The notes beneath the pieces are model-generated. The model saw nothing but the letters and a program-made list of their open reading frames with translations, ran no database searches and was not told the DNA's origin. Made by a program: the position numbers and the translations under genes. 64,000 bases of DNA from an uncultured Flavobacteriales bacterium (GTDB lineage Bacteria > Bacteroidota > Bacteroidia > Flavobacteriales > BACL11), in the NCBI GenBank assembly GCA_905478765.1, contig CAJQJY010000005.1:52168-116167 (forward strand), written 5' to 3'. Shown piece after piece: positions 37,963-47,597 of this stretch (positions are counted from its first letter, which is position 1; the number at the start of each line of letters is the position of its first letter).

Positions 37963-39276
37963 TTGGAAGAAGTTCCCGTCAGTTTATTATTATCAACATT
38001 TAGTGGAATAGAATTTAAACTGTTTAGTGCAGATGTTCTGTTTAGTTTTTTAGCAATTATTTTGTTAATTGTTTCATCTGCCTTTATTTCAGGTGCAGAA
38101 GTTGCGTATTTTTCTTTAGATTCTTCTGAATTAGAAGACTTAGAAAGAGATGGTGATGGCGTTCTAGAGCTTCTTAAGAAACCAAATGATCTTTTAGCTA
38201 CTATACTCATAGCGAACAATTTTATTAACGTGGGGATAGTTATCATTTCAGCTTTTCTGACTTCAATTGCTATTATTTTTCCTGAAGGATCTAATCTAGA
38301 ATTTATTTTTCAAGTAGTTGTTATCACATCTTTATTAGTACTTTTTGGTGAAATCACTCCAAAGGTTTATGCAAATAATAACCCAAAATTATTTGCAATA
38401 AGAATGATGAAGCCATTAGTTTTATTACAAAAGATATTTTATCCTTTAAGTTATATCTTAGTAACCACAACTAGTTTTATTGATAAAAGAATTGAAGCTA
38501 AACAAAAAGAGATTTCAATTGAAGAGATTTCAAAAGCTTTAGATATAACTGAACATGAAAGTAAGGAAGAAGAGAGAAGAATTTTAAGATCAATTGTTGA
38601 GTTTGGAAATACTGATGTTAAGGAAATTATGCAGTCAAGAGTTGATGTTTTGGCTATTAATAAGAAAGAAAAATTTTCAAGCGTTTTAAATATGATTGTC
38701 AGCTCTGGATATTCAAGAATTCCTGTGTATGAAGAACAGTTTGATAACGTTTTAGGAATTTTATATATCAAGGATTTAATTCCACATTTAAATAAAGGGA
38801 ATGATTTTGTTTGGCAAGGTCTTTGTAGAACTCCCTATTTTGTTCCTGAAACTAAGATGATAAATGATTTACTTAAAGAATTTCAAGTAAAGAAAAATCA
38901 TTTGGCAATTGTTGTGGATGAATATGGAGGAACATCAGGAATTGTAACTTTGGAAGATGTTCTCGAAGAAATAGTTGGCGAGATAAATGATGAGTTTGAT
39001 GTGGATGATAATATTTATTCAAAATTAGATGCAAATAATTTTATTTTTGAGGGAAAAATATCATTAATTGATTTTTTAAAAATTGTAAAAGGTGAACTTG
39101 ATTTTTTTGACGAATTAAAAGGGGAGTCTGATTCTTTAGCTGGCTTAGTTTTAGAGGTAAAGGGTAAAATTCCAAAAATTGGTGAGGTTTGTAAAATACC
39201 CCCATATATTATGATAGTTGAATCAGCAGATTTGAGAAGAATTAAACGTTTAAAAGTTACTGTTGATGAGGTTTAA
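37963..39276 (+). CDS. gldE: Gliding motility-associated protein GldE, CNNM/CorC-type membrane protein
   Basis: The 437-residue protein has an N-terminal CNNM-like membrane domain of three to four helices, then a CBS-domain pair (about residues 215-335, with MQSRVDVLAINKKEKFSSVL and VVDEYGGTSGIVTLEDVLEEIVG), and a CorC/HlyC C-terminal domain. This matches GldE, a gliding and T9SS accessory protein that acts with GldD. The start is TTG at 37963: no ATG occurs before the first membrane helix. The adjacent ssb and gldD confirm the assignment. It overlaps gldD by 11 bases. Confidence 0.9.
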   Translation: MEEVPVSLLLSTFSGIEFKLFSADVLFSFLAIILLIVSSAFISGAEVAYFSLDSSELEDLERDGDGVLELLKKPNDLLATILIANNFINVGIVIISAFLTSIAIIFPEGSNLEFIFQVVVITSLLVLFGEITPKVYANNNPKLFAIRMMKPLVLLQKIFYPLSYILVTTTSFIDKRIEAKQKEISIEEISKALDITEHESKEEERRILRSIVEFGNTDVKEIMQSRVDVLAINKKEKFSSVLNMIVSSGYSRIPVYEEQFDNVLGILYIKDLIPHLNKGNDFVWQGLCRTPYFVPETKMINDLLKEFQVKKNHLAIVVDEYGGTSGIVTLEDVLEEIVGEINDEFDVDDNIYSKLDANNFIFEGKISLIDFLKIVKGELDFFDELKGESDSLAGLVLEVKGKIPKIGEVCKIPPYIMIVESADLRRIKRLKVTVDEV

Positions 39277-39820
39277 AATATTTCTATTGTACTCAATTTT
39301 CTTACTTGGATGTAGTGAAGATTACACACCTAAACCAAGAGCTTTTTTTAAGATTGATTTGCCTCAAAAAGTTTATCTGAGAACAGTGATTGATTGCCCG
39401 TTTGAGTTTAATATCCCAAGTTATTCCGACTTAGTTGAGGTAAATAAGCATTGCTTTTATAATTTAGAGTTTACGTATCAAGATGCAATTTTACATTTGA
39501 CTTATTTGCCTATAGAAGAAAATCTTCAAGAACACACTGAAGAAAGTAGAAGTTTAGCTTATAAACATGATGTAATGGCAAACGCTATTGCTGAGCAAGT
39601 TTATATTAATGATTCCCTAAAAGTTTATGGTATGTTATTTGATTATGATGGAGTTACCGCAACAGCGGCTCAGTTTTACCTTACTGATAGTTTAAATCAT
39701 TTCTTTAGAGGTGCACTTTATTTTAATACAGAAGTGTCAGATTCAATCCTTCCTCTAAACAACTTTTTAAAGAAGGATGTAAAACATTTAATTGAATCAT
39801 TCAGATGGAAAAATCACTAA
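39266..39820 (+). CDS. gldD: Gliding motility lipoprotein GldD
   Basis: The 184-residue lipoprotein has a short signal peptide with lipobox FLLGC and the cysteine at residue 16, followed by the family motif YTPKPRAFFKIDLPQKVY. GldD is required for gliding and T9SS function in Flavobacterium and its gene normally follows gldE. I use the ATG at 39266; a TTG one codon earlier is possible. The start lies within the end of gldE, and the end overlaps the next gene by 16 bases, so the three are probably cotranscribed. Confidence 0.92.
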   Translation: MRFKIFLLYSIFLLGCSEDYTPKPRAFFKIDLPQKVYLRTVIDCPFEFNIPSYSDLVEVNKHCFYNLEFTYQDAILHLTYLPIEENLQEHTEESRSLAYKHDVMANAIAEQVYINDSLKVYGMLFDYDGVTATAAQFYLTDSLNHFFRGALYFNTEVSDSILPLNNFLKKDVKHLIESFRWKNH

Positions 39821-40683
39821 AAAACTACTTAACACTTTTGTTTTTAGCAATAATTTGGGGGAGTTCTTTTATTTTGATGAAAAGAGGCCTTGAGGTATTT
39901 GATTTTTTGCAAGTTGCAAGTCTCAGAATTGCGATTGCATTCCTTTCATTAATCCCGTTTTTACCAAAAGCTTTTCGTAATGTAGAGAAGAAGCACCTTT
40001 TACCTATTGTAATTATGGCGATTTTAGGAAATGGTATTCCAGCTTTTTTATTTACAAAAGCACAAACTCATTTAGACAGTTCATTGGTTGGTATCTTAAA
40101 TGCAATAGTTCCACTTTTCACACTTATTTTAGGAGTATATTTTTTTAAATCAAAACCATCCAAAACAAATATTATTGGAATTATTATTGGTTTGTTTGGA
40201 GCTGTTTTTCTTACCGTAAACAATCTTTCTACAGTTGCAGTTTTAAATATTTATGTTTCTCTAGTTGTAATGGCAACTGTTTGTTACGCAATTAGTATAA
40301 ATGTTATTAAAAAATATCTAAATGATTTAAATGCTTCTTCTATTACTGCTTTAGCCTTTCTAATTATAGGGCCCTTTGCAATAATTTATTTATTTACTAC
40401 TGATTTTACCAATCAATTAAGTAGTCATGTTGATGGCTATATGGCTTTGGGGTATATTGCCTTGCTTTCAATTTTAGGAACTTCTTTGGCAGTTATTATT
40501 TTTAATCAATTAATTAGTAGATCTTCAGCTATTTTCGCTTCTTCCGTCACTTATTTGATTCCTGTTGTTGCTGTTTTCTGGGGATATTTTGATGGGGAAA
40601 AGATTACAGCTTACCATTTATTAGGGATGTTTATTATATTGAGTGGAGTTTATCTTGTAAATAAAAAAAGCCCAACTAAATAG
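39805..40683 (+). CDS. DMT-superfamily (EamA) transporter
   Basis: The 292-residue membrane protein has ten predicted helices arranged as two EamA repeats. The first starts LFLAIIWGSSFILMKRGLE and the second lies near residue 150 (VSLVVMATVCYAISINVIKKYL). Such proteins export amino acids or other metabolites; the substrate here is unknown. It overlaps the gldD end by 16 bases. Its 3' end is 27 bases from the convergent metalloprotease gene. Confidence 0.87.
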   Translation: MEKSLKNYLTLLFLAIIWGSSFILMKRGLEVFDFLQVASLRIAIAFLSLIPFLPKAFRNVEKKHLLPIVIMAILGNGIPAFLFTKAQTHLDSSLVGILNAIVPLFTLILGVYFFKSKPSKTNIIGIIIGLFGAVFLTVNNLSTVAVLNIYVSLVVMATVCYAISINVIKKYLNDLNASSITALAFLIIGPFAIIYLFTTDFTNQLSSHVDGYMALGYIALLSILGTSLAVIIFNQLISRSSAIFASSVTYLIPVVAVFWGYFDGEKITAYHLLGMFIILSGVYLVNKKSPTK

Positions 40684-40710
40684 CTGAGCTTTACTTTAAT
40701 TTAAAAAAGA

Positions 40711-41832
40711 TTATTCAACAATAATTTTCTTATCTACACTTCCATCATTATAAATATAGAATAAAGTAGAATTTGTTGGTTGATTAGTTGTTGTTCTTCC
40801 TAAAACATCTACTATTTTAATAAGTTTTCTTTTCTGATTTTGAGTTTCTGAAACTGCAACTGTACCTGTACATAAATTATGATTTAACATATTTGGTCTG
40901 TATTGATTTATTGCAGCAAGCATTCTTGTTTTCTGTCCGTTAGTAAATAAGTTCATGCAAGCATCATTAGTGTAATCCATATAGTTCATAAACATATCTC
41001 CTTCGGGGTTAGTAGTGCTACAAGAATTTGGATTATGTGGATATCCTGGACATGAGTAGTTTTCTTGTTCTTGAGTTGGTGTGTCACTAACATTATCATC
41101 TCCGCAGGAGCCCCATCCGCCACCCCAAACATGATCTAGATTTAGCCAATGTCCGATTTCATGTGTTGCAGTTCTTCCTTTATTGTATGGAGGTTGAACA
41201 GTCCCAATTCTTCCAAAATATTGATATCCAATTACAAGCCCATCCCCATCTCCTGTCCAGTTGCTTGGTGGAGTAGCATAACCTAAAAGCCCTGTTTCAA
41301 TATTACACACCCAAATATTTAAGTAATCATCATTTGGCCAGTCATCAGCACCTCCAGCTGGTGTTGAATGAACATCACTATTCATACCAAAAGCACCATG
41401 AGTGGTCTGCACTCTATTAATTCCATCTGTAGGTTGTCCGTTAGGGTCAGTTGTAGCCATGCAAAACTCAATTTCAGAATCTGCAGCAATACTTTGCCAG
41501 ACAGATGGAGTATTTATTGCATCTATATTTGTTCTTCTAAAATCTTCATTTAACACATCAATTTGGGATAAAATTTGTGCATCTGAAATATTCTGATTGT
41601 TATTGCTGTATAAAACATGAACAACTACTGGAATAGTAATTATTATTTTTTCGCTGTGGTTAGGATGATTCTCTATCCATTTTTCAGTTTGCTGATTTAC
41701 TTTTGATCGAGCATTTGCATACTCAGGGTTTTCTGACATCATTTTTTCAGTAATTGCAGTTGTTCCACATCTTTCTTGAGCATTTAAAAATAAAGCTCCT
41801 CCCGCAAATAATATTGTAAGTATTTTTTTCAT
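40711..41832 (-). CDS. Secreted M43-family zinc metalloprotease with T9SS-type C-terminus
   Basis: The 373-residue protein has a signal peptide (KKILTILFAGGALFLNAQ). The catalytic zinc motif THEIGHWLNLDHVWG lies near residue 225; it is a metzincin HExxHxxxxxH with Asn where the classic consensus has Gly, a change common in the Bacteroidota subgroup as I recall. The Met-turn region is NYMDYTNDACMN. The C-terminal 40 residues (LIKIVDVLGRTT, then FYIYNDGSVDKKIIVE) look like a short T9SS sorting signal. It is expected to be secreted through SprA. The substrate is unknown. Confidence 0.88.
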   Translation of the reverse strand: MKKILTILFAGGALFLNAQERCGTTAITEKMMSENPEYANARSKVNQQTEKWIENHPNHSEKIIITIPVVVHVLYSNNNQNISDAQILSQIDVLNEDFRRTNIDAINTPSVWQSIAADSEIEFCMATTDPNGQPTDGINRVQTTHGAFGMNSDVHSTPAGGADDWPNDDYLNIWVCNIETGLLGYATPPSNWTGDGDGLVIGYQYFGRIGTVQPPYNKGRTATHEIGHWLNLDHVWGGGWGSCGDDNVSDTPTQEQENYSCPGYPHNPNSCSTTNPEGDMFMNYMDYTNDACMNLFTNGQKTRMLAAINQYRPNMLNHNLCTGTVAVSETQNQKRKLIKIVDVLGRTTTNQPTNSTLFYIYNDGSVDKKIIVE

Positions 41833-41849
41833 TTTATTTTTTATGAACG

Positions 41850-41857
41850 CAAATTTA
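41850..41857 (-). promoter_or_regulatory. -7 box of the M43 protease gene
   Basis: Reverse-strand TAAATTTG, 17 bases before the ATG. Confidence 0.45.
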
Positions 41858-41928
41858 AGTTATTTTAATGAAATAAAATGTGTTAATATGCATGCTTTCA
41901 TAGCTACTCAAAAAAAGAGAGTAAATTT

Positions 41929-41958
41929 TTGCATATTTTCTCAGATTGTTTACTTTTG
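41929..41958 (+). promoter_or_regulatory. Promoter of rplU-rpmA
   Basis: TTG at 41929-41931, a 19-base spacer and TACTTTTG at 41951-41958 match the Bacteroidota promoter. The rplU ATG is 26 bases downstream. Confidence 0.7.
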
Positions 41959-41984
41959 CAGACCATTTTAAAAAATTTATAATA

Positions 41985-42452
41985 ATGTACGCAATAGTTG
42001 AGATAGCAGGGCAACAATTTAAAGTTGAACAAGATCAGCAGATATTTGTACACAGGTTAGAAGCAGAGGAAGGATCAAAAATTGATTTTGATAAAGTTCT
42101 TTTGATGGATGATGCTGGTAAAATAAATGTTGGCGCCCCAGTTATAAAAGGAGCTAAAGTTACTGCAAAAGTACTTGAGCACTTGAAAGGCGACAAAGTA
42201 ATTGTCTTTAAAAAGAAAAGAAGAAAAGGATACAAGGTTAGAAACGGTCACAGGCAGTATTTAACAAAATTAGAAATACTTAAAATTGATTCTAAAGCTC
42301 CGGCTGCTAAAAAAGTGGCACCAAAAAAGGAAGCTAATCCAGTAGCTAAAAAAGCACAAGCAAAGAAGCCTACTGCTAAAAAACCTGCTGCTAAAAAAGC
42401 ACAAGCTAAAAAGGCTACAGCTAAAAAGGCTACAGCTAAAAAGGCTGAATAA
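41985..42452 (+). CDS. rplU: 50S ribosomal protein L21 with a long Lys/Ala-rich tail
   Basis: The ATG at 41985 starts the conserved L21 sequence ([16 protein letters not shown]); the open frame extends 13 codons upstream across the promoter, which is not plausible. Residues 1-102 are ordinary L21, including [18 protein letters not shown]. Residues 103-155 are an extra tail of about 53 residues made of AKK repeats with Pro, Thr and Gln, resembling a histone H1 tail. L21 binds 23S rRNA in the large subunit. rpmA (L27) follows after 31 bases, as is universal. Confidence 0.95.
   Translation: MYAIVEIAGQQFKVEQDQQIFVHRLEAEEGSKIDFDKVLLMDDAGKINVGAPVIKGAKVTAKVLEHLKGDKVIVFKKKRRKGYKVRNGHRQYLTKLEILKIDSKAPAAKKVAPKKEANPVAKKAQAKKPTAKKPAAKKAQAKKATAKKATAKKAE
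42402..42447 (+). repeat. Tandem 15-base repeats in the rplU tail
   Basis: Three near-identical 15-base units, each encoding AKKAT-like residues, end the L21 tail. They are in frame. Confidence 0.7.
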
Positions 42453-42483
42453 TAAGAACAAGAAAGAATAAAAACTTTATACA

Positions 42484-42735
42484 ATGGCACATAAGAAAGG
42501 AGCAGGTAGTTCAAAGAATGGAAGAGATTCGAAAAGTAAAAGATTAGGTGTAAAAATATTTGGTGGTCAATCTATCAATGCTGGGAATATTATCGTACGT
42601 CAAAGAGGTACAGTACACAATCCAGGAGAAAATGTTGGAATGGGTAAAGATCACACTTTATTTGCATTAACTGATGGTGAAGTTAAATTTACTAAGAAAA
42701 GAAATAACAGGTCCTATGTTTCAGTAGTAAACTAA
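42484..42735 (+). CDS. rpmA: 50S ribosomal protein L27
   Basis: The 83-residue protein is L27: it starts [20 protein letters not shown] and has [25 protein letters not shown]. Its N-terminus reaches the peptidyl-transferase centre. The N-terminus begins directly with AHKKG, so it lacks the cleavable extension seen in Firmicutes L27. It is cotranscribed with rplU and followed by a strong terminator. Confidence 0.97.
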   Translation: MAHKKGAGSSKNGRDSKSKRLGVKIFGGQSINAGNIIVRQRGTVHNPGENVGMGKDHTLFALTDGEVKFTKKRNNRSYVSVVN

Positions 42736-42764
42736 GGATTGCTATAATTTAAAATTTATAAAAA

Positions 42765-42790
42765 ACTCTTGAGCAATCAAGAGTTTTTTT
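42765..42790 (+). terminator. Terminator of rplU-rpmA
   Basis: A perfect 8-base-pair hairpin ACTCTTGA-GCAA-TCAAGAGT runs directly into seven T. Confidence 0.88.
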
Positions 42791-42794
42791 TATT

Positions 42795-42802
42795 TACATT
42801 TG
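42795..42802 (+). promoter_or_regulatory. -7 box of serS
   Basis: TACATTTG lies 23 bases before the serS ATG. A TTG is present 23 bases upstream of it, within the terminator, at a longer spacing than usual. Confidence 0.4.
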
Positions 42803-42825
42803 TTCCTGATTTATAAATATATAAG

Positions 42826-44091
42826 ATGTTACATATAAATAAGATAAGAGATTGTAGAGATAGTTGTATTGCACTATTAAAGATTAAGAATTTTGATGCT
42901 TCCAATTTAATAGATGCTGTTATATCCAAAGATAATGAGCGTAAAGTAACTCAGCAAAAGGCAGATGATTTATTGTCCAAAGGAAATCAGTTAGCAAAGC
43001 AAATTGGTGCATTATACAAAACAGGTAAGGCTTTTGAAGCCAATATGTTAAAGGAAGAGTCCTCTGCTATTAAAGAAAGCTCCAAAGCTTTGCAAACTAA
43101 GCAAAGAGAACTTGAAAAAGAAATTCAGGACATCTTAGTTCAGATCCCTAATATTCCTTACCCTACTGTTCCTGCAGGTAATTCGGATGCTGATAATATT
43201 ACAATAAAAGAAGTAGGAGCTATTCCAACCTTAATCGAGGGCGCTAAACCGCATTGGGAGTTAACTTCAGAATATAATCTTATTGATTTTGAATTAGGAA
43301 ATAAAATTACTGGGGCCGGATTTCCTGTTTATGTAAATAATGGAGCAAAACTACAAAGAGCGTTAATCTCTTATTTTTTAGATAAAAATACTGAGGCAGG
43401 TTATATTGAATATCTTCCACCGCACTTAGTAAATGAAGCATCAGGTTTTGGAACGGGACAATTGCCCGATAAAGAAGGTCAAATGTATCATGCTACTGAG
43501 GATGATTTATATTTAATCCCTACTGCTGAAGTTCCTGTAACTAATTTTTTCCGTGATGTTATTGTAAAAGAATTTCCAATAAAATGTACAGCTTACACTC
43601 CTTGTTTTAGGAGAGAAGCTGGGTCTTATGGAAAAGAAGTTAGGGGATTAAATAGATTACATCAATTTGATAAAGTAGAAATTTTACAAGTTCAACATCC
43701 AGCAAAATCTTACGAAACCTTAGATGTTATGGTACAACATATTGCAAGTATTTTGGATGAACTTGAATTGCCATACAGAATAATGAAGTTATGTGGGGGT
43801 GATTTAAGTTTCACTGCTGCATTAACTTTCGATTTTGAAGTATATTCTGCTGGGCAAGAAAAATGGCTAGAAGTAAGTTCTGTTTCTAATTTTGAAAGCT
43901 ACCAAGCAAATAGATTAAAGTTAAGATATAAAGATGATAATGGAAAGACTCAACTTTGTCATACTCTTAATGGTAGTGCGTTAGCTCTTCCTAGAATCTA
44001 TGCAGCTTTAATTGAAAATTATCAAACTGCTCAGGGAATTACAATTCCAAAAGTATTACAGCCTTATACAGGATTTGATATCATAAAATAA
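42826..44091 (+). CDS. serS: Seryl-tRNA synthetase
   Basis: The 421-residue class II synthetase charges tRNA-Ser. The N-terminal coiled coil that grips the tRNA occupies about residues 30-105. Class II motif 2 is in TAYTPCFRREAGSYGKE (about residues 256-272) and motif 3 in SALALPRIYAALIENYQ near 385. Length is normal. The stop overlaps the start of the TPR gene in a TAATG arrangement. Confidence 0.96.
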   Translation: MLHINKIRDCRDSCIALLKIKNFDASNLIDAVISKDNERKVTQQKADDLLSKGNQLAKQIGALYKTGKAFEANMLKEESSAIKESSKALQTKQRELEKEIQDILVQIPNIPYPTVPAGNSDADNITIKEVGAIPTLIEGAKPHWELTSEYNLIDFELGNKITGAGFPVYVNNGAKLQRALISYFLDKNTEAGYIEYLPPHLVNEASGFGTGQLPDKEGQMYHATEDDLYLIPTAEVPVTNFFRDVIVKEFPIKCTAYTPCFRREAGSYGKEVRGLNRLHQFDKVEILQVQHPAKSYETLDVMVQHIASILDELELPYRIMKLCGGDLSFTAALTFDFEVYSAGQEKWLEVSSVSNFESYQANRLKLRYKDDNGKTQLCHTLNGSALALPRIYAALIENYQTAQGITIPKVLQPYTGFDIIK

Positions 44092-45896
44092 TGCGTATAC
44101 TATTAGTATTAATGCTGATTCCTTTTTTTGCTTTTGCACAAAAAAGCGAACAACAATTAGCGTATCAATACTATGTAAATGGGGAGTATGATAAAGCAAT
44201 TTCTATCTATGAAGAATTAATGGATAAGCACTTTTCAGTTGCATATTACAATCCTTATTTCATTTCACTTTTAAAGGTCGAGGATTTTAAATCAGCTGAA
44301 TATTTAGCTAAAAAGCTAGTCAAAAAACATCCCAACAGTTTAAACTACCAGTTAGAAGTAGCTGTAGTTCAAGAGATGTCGGGAAATATTAAAAAAGCTG
44401 AAAGATCGTATAAAAAATTATTTGCAAAAATAGATGGAGGGCAATTACAAGCTATAAATTTAGCAAATACTTTTAGTAGATATGAAATGTATGAAAAAGC
44501 TTTGGATGTATATGCTACTGCTTACAAACAAAACTCTCAAAACAATTTTGGGACACAAAAAGCACAACTTTATTCTTTACTTGGCAAGGTTGAGTTAATG
44601 ATTGCACAGTATCTTGATGTTATGGGGCAAGATCCAAGACAAAAGCAAATGGTTATAACAAAAATTCAAAGGTTTTTAGATAATGATGGAATTAAAAGCG
44701 ACAAGAATTATCAATTGGTTAAAAAGGCATTATTGCAAAAAGTACGAAGTGAAAAAGTTAGAACTGATTTTACTGAAATGTTGATTTGGCTTTTTATGCA
44801 AAATCATCAATTTAAAATGGCTTTATTACAAGCCAAAGCTCTTGATAAACGAACTAATTCTGATGGTGAGGTAGTTTATGATTTAGCTGATTCTTTTTTG
44901 GATAAAGAATACTATGATGTAGCAATTGAAGCTTATGAATATGTTATAAGTAAAGGGAAACAAAACTACCTTTATATTGATGCTAACATTAATAAATTGT
45001 ATGCTCTTACCAAGATTTTGTCAAGTTCAAATAATGATATTAGTACTTTGGAAGGTGCTTATCACCAGTTAATTACTGAGCTAGGCAATAATAGAAGTAC
45101 AGTTGTTTTGCTTTCGAACTATGCTCATTTTAAAGCTTTCTTTTTACATGATTTAGAAGCTGCTGAAACTCTGCTTTTGGATGCAATGGAAATTTCAGGC
45201 ATTGATAATTATGATTTGGCTGAATGTAAAATGGAGTATGCTGATGTTCTTTTGTTACAAGGTAATATTTGGGAATCATTATTATATTTCTCTCAGGTTG
45301 AAAAAGATTTTAAAGAACACCCAATTGGTCATGAAGCAAAACTAAGAAGAGCCAAAATTTCTTATTTTCAAGGAGACTTTCAATGGGCACAAGCGCAATT
45401 AGAAACTTTAAAAGCATCCACATCTAAACTAATTGCTAATGATGCTATGGAACTTTCACTACTCATAATGGATAATTACAACTTAGATACAACTGAGATC
45501 TCAATGCGAATTTTTGCAAAAGCTGATTTACTTTCTTATCAACAGAAGTATGAAAAAGCATTAGTAAAATATGATTCTGTTCTTACAGTTTTTCCTGGTC
45601 ATACACTTTCTGATGAAATTTACATGAGAAAGGCACAGATTTATTTTAATCAAGCTAATTATAAACTTGCTTTACTTGAGTACGAGAAGATTGAAGAATA
45701 TTGGGCTTATGATATTTTAGCTGATGACGCAATTTATAGAAGAGCAAAAATCTATGATGATATTTTTAACAATAAAGAGAATTCTATGAAAATGTATGAG
45801 CATATTTTACAAGAACATAATAGCAGTATATATGTTGCTGAATCAAGAAAAAGGTTTAGAGAATTGAGAGGTGATAATTTAAATACAGAAAAATAA
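44091..45896 (+). CDS. Secreted or periplasmic TPR-repeat protein
   Basis: The 601-residue protein begins with a signal peptide (RILLVLMLIPFFAFAQ). The rest is helical with repeated TPR-like units, for example YYVNGEYDKAISIYEELM near residue 25, YEKALVKYDSVLTVFPGH near 500 and YKLALLEYEKI near 530. No enzyme motif is visible. Such proteins scaffold envelope complexes in Bacteroidota; the partner is unknown. It is translationally coupled to serS upstream and to the DUF4286 gene downstream. Confidence 0.8.
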   Translation: MRILLVLMLIPFFAFAQKSEQQLAYQYYVNGEYDKAISIYEELMDKHFSVAYYNPYFISLLKVEDFKSAEYLAKKLVKKHPNSLNYQLEVAVVQEMSGNIKKAERSYKKLFAKIDGGQLQAINLANTFSRYEMYEKALDVYATAYKQNSQNNFGTQKAQLYSLLGKVELMIAQYLDVMGQDPRQKQMVITKIQRFLDNDGIKSDKNYQLVKKALLQKVRSEKVRTDFTEMLIWLFMQNHQFKMALLQAKALDKRTNSDGEVVYDLADSFLDKEYYDVAIEAYEYVISKGKQNYLYIDANINKLYALTKILSSSNNDISTLEGAYHQLITELGNNRSTVVLLSNYAHFKAFFLHDLEAAETLLLDAMEISGIDNYDLAECKMEYADVLLLQGNIWESLLYFSQVEKDFKEHPIGHEAKLRRAKISYFQGDFQWAQAQLETLKASTSKLIANDAMELSLLIMDNYNLDTTEISMRIFAKADLLSYQQKYEKALVKYDSVLTVFPGHTLSDEIYMRKAQIYFNQANYKLALLEYEKIEEYWAYDILADDAIYRRAKIYDDIFNNKENSMKMYEHILQEHNSSIYVAESRKRFRELRGDNLNTEK

Positions 45897-46204
45897 TGAT
45901 AATTTATAATGTAACTGTAAATGTTGATGAAACCATAGCTAAGGAATGGTTAAGTTGGATGCAGGGAACCCATATTCCTGACGTAATGAATACAGGAATT
46001 TTTCTAAAATCACAGATTAACAGAGTAATTGCAAAGGATGATACTGGAATTACTTTTGCTATCGCTTATACTTGTCCTTCAATGAAGGATTTGCATCAAT
46101 ATCAAATAAATTTCGCAACTAAATTACAACAACAACATGTGGCTCGTTATGGAGATAAAGCAGTTGCTTTCCGTACTTTGATGGAGGTTATCCAAGATTA
46201 TTAA
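45896..46204 (+). CDS. DUF4286 family protein
   Basis: The 102-residue soluble protein matches the DUF4286 pattern: MIIYNVTVNVDETIAKEWLSWM, HIPDVMNTGIF and QQQHVARYGDKAVAFRTLMEV. The fold is probably a dimeric alpha-beta barrel; the function is unknown. Its start overlaps the TPR gene stop by one base, and the gene after it begins 8 bases later. Confidence 0.85.
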   Translation: MIIYNVTVNVDETIAKEWLSWMQGTHIPDVMNTGIFLKSQINRVIAKDDTGITFAIAYTCPSMKDLHQYQINFATKLQQQHVARYGDKAVAFRTLMEVIQDY

Positions 46205-46212
46205 TACCTGTT

Positions 46213-47427
46213 TTGAAAAAAATAATTAAGGCATATTTACAATTAGAAGAACATGTCCTTTTAATGATAAAGGCTGAGTTTTTTGTGCAATTGATAGGAG
46301 CCGCTTTCTTTCTTATCTTAAATATTTATTTAGCCAAGCAGGGTTTTTCTGATCCTGAGATTGCTAATTTTATTTCCTATCGTTTTTTGGCAGTTATGTT
46401 ATTGGCATTTCCTTTAGGTTTTTATATAAAGGGAAAGCCATTGAAACCCTTTTTTATTTTAGGCAGTTTAGGTGTGCCTACAGTTGCAATTGCACTTGTT
46501 TTGGTTATACAATATAGCATGTATCACTATTTGCCTACCCTATTTATTTTGTGGGGAGTTGTTTTTACATTATTTCAGGTAAGCTCATTGCCTTATGTAA
46601 TGCGAAATACTTCAGTTGCTAATCAATCACATGCTATATCATTGAATTATGCTACCCATAGTTTTGGTACAATTTTAAGTGGAATAATGATCTTTGGCTT
46701 TGGGCAGTTTATGCGAGAGAATGATGAAGGAGTCATTCTATTATTTATTTCTACAATCGGATTTATTGGGTTATATTATTTATTGAAAATGAAGGTTGAC
46801 GTAGTAATGCCTATCAAAAAAGGCTTGCAATGGAAATCCTATAATTGGGGCTTGTTGTTCAAAGCAATTGTCCCAACTTTTATTATTGCAATTGGGGCAG
46901 GACTTACCATTCCGTTTATTAATTTATTTTTCTTTCATAATTTTCAAATAGATTCTAAGGGGTTCTCAGTAATCGGTGGTGTTGCTAGTATATTGGTTGC
47001 ATTTTTAGCTTTGCTTGTTCCTAATCTTAAGAATAAATTGGGTTTTAAAAAGGGAATAACATATACCCAAACTTCTGCTGTACTTGCATTGATTGCTTTG
47101 GCCACTACTGAGTTTTTTGCAAGTTATTGGTGGGCTTTGCCAGTGGCTGTTTTGTGCTTTTGGGTGCGTACTCCACTTATGAATATGGCAGCTCCTATGA
47201 CATCTGAGCTTACTATGAATTATGTAGGAAAGAGAAACCAAGAAATGCTTAGTGCAATTATGGCGGCAATCTGGAGTGGAAGTTGGTTTTTTAGCTCTCA
47301 AATATTCAGGTATTTAAAAGCTGAGGGGCTACCTTATGCCTATATTTTTTATATCACGGCTGTATTGTATGGTTTTGGAGTGTTTATGTACTACCTATTG
47401 GTGTTGGATTATGAAAGGAGGAAGTGA
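46213..47427 (+). CDS. Major facilitator superfamily protein
   Basis: The 404-residue membrane protein has about eleven or twelve hydrophobic segments in two halves. I use the TTG at 46213, because the basic, amphipathic N-terminus (KKIIKAYLQLEEHV) looks part of the protein; the ATG at 46264 is an alternative that removes 17 residues. No substrate is evident. It follows the DUF4286 gene by 8 bases and is the last gene before the bidirectional terminator at 47548. Confidence 0.8.
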   Translation: MKKIIKAYLQLEEHVLLMIKAEFFVQLIGAAFFLILNIYLAKQGFSDPEIANFISYRFLAVMLLAFPLGFYIKGKPLKPFFILGSLGVPTVAIALVLVIQYSMYHYLPTLFILWGVVFTLFQVSSLPYVMRNTSVANQSHAISLNYATHSFGTILSGIMIFGFGQFMRENDEGVILLFISTIGFIGLYYLLKMKVDVVMPIKKGLQWKSYNWGLLFKAIVPTFIIAIGAGLTIPFINLFFFHNFQIDSKGFSVIGGVASILVAFLALLVPNLKNKLGFKKGITYTQTSAVLALIALATTEFFASYWWALPVAVLCFWVRTPLMNMAAPMTSELTMNYVGKRNQEMLSAIMAAIWSGSWFFSSQIFRYLKAEGLPYAYIFYITAVLYGFGVFMYYLLVLDYERRK

Positions 47428-47547
47428 TGGCCTTTATTTGGCTTTACTCATAATCTAAGTTACTTTGTAAAAAAGAGAGTTCTTTCAGAATAGTGTTCCT
47501 TATTTAGTGGAAGCGTTATTATTAATTATGTAATCATTACAATATAA

Positions 47548-47573
47548 AAAAACTAGACAATTTTCTAGTTTTT
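47548..47573. terminator. Bidirectional terminator between the MFS gene and cysN
   Basis: A 10-base-pair hairpin (AAAAACTAGA/TCTAGTTTTT) with an A-run on one side and a T-run on the other. It can stop both convergent transcripts. Confidence 0.8.
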
Positions 47574-47597
47574 TTTATATTGCAACATTTAAGTTTA

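Noticed and set aside
40700..40711. Terminator after the DMT transporter
   Set aside because: Only a weak AAAGC/GCTTT pairing spanning the stop codon is present, without a good T-run.
42248..42514. Reverse-strand Ala/Phe-rich open frame over the rplU tail
   Set aside because: It mirrors the AKK repeats of L21 and has no start context or independent support.
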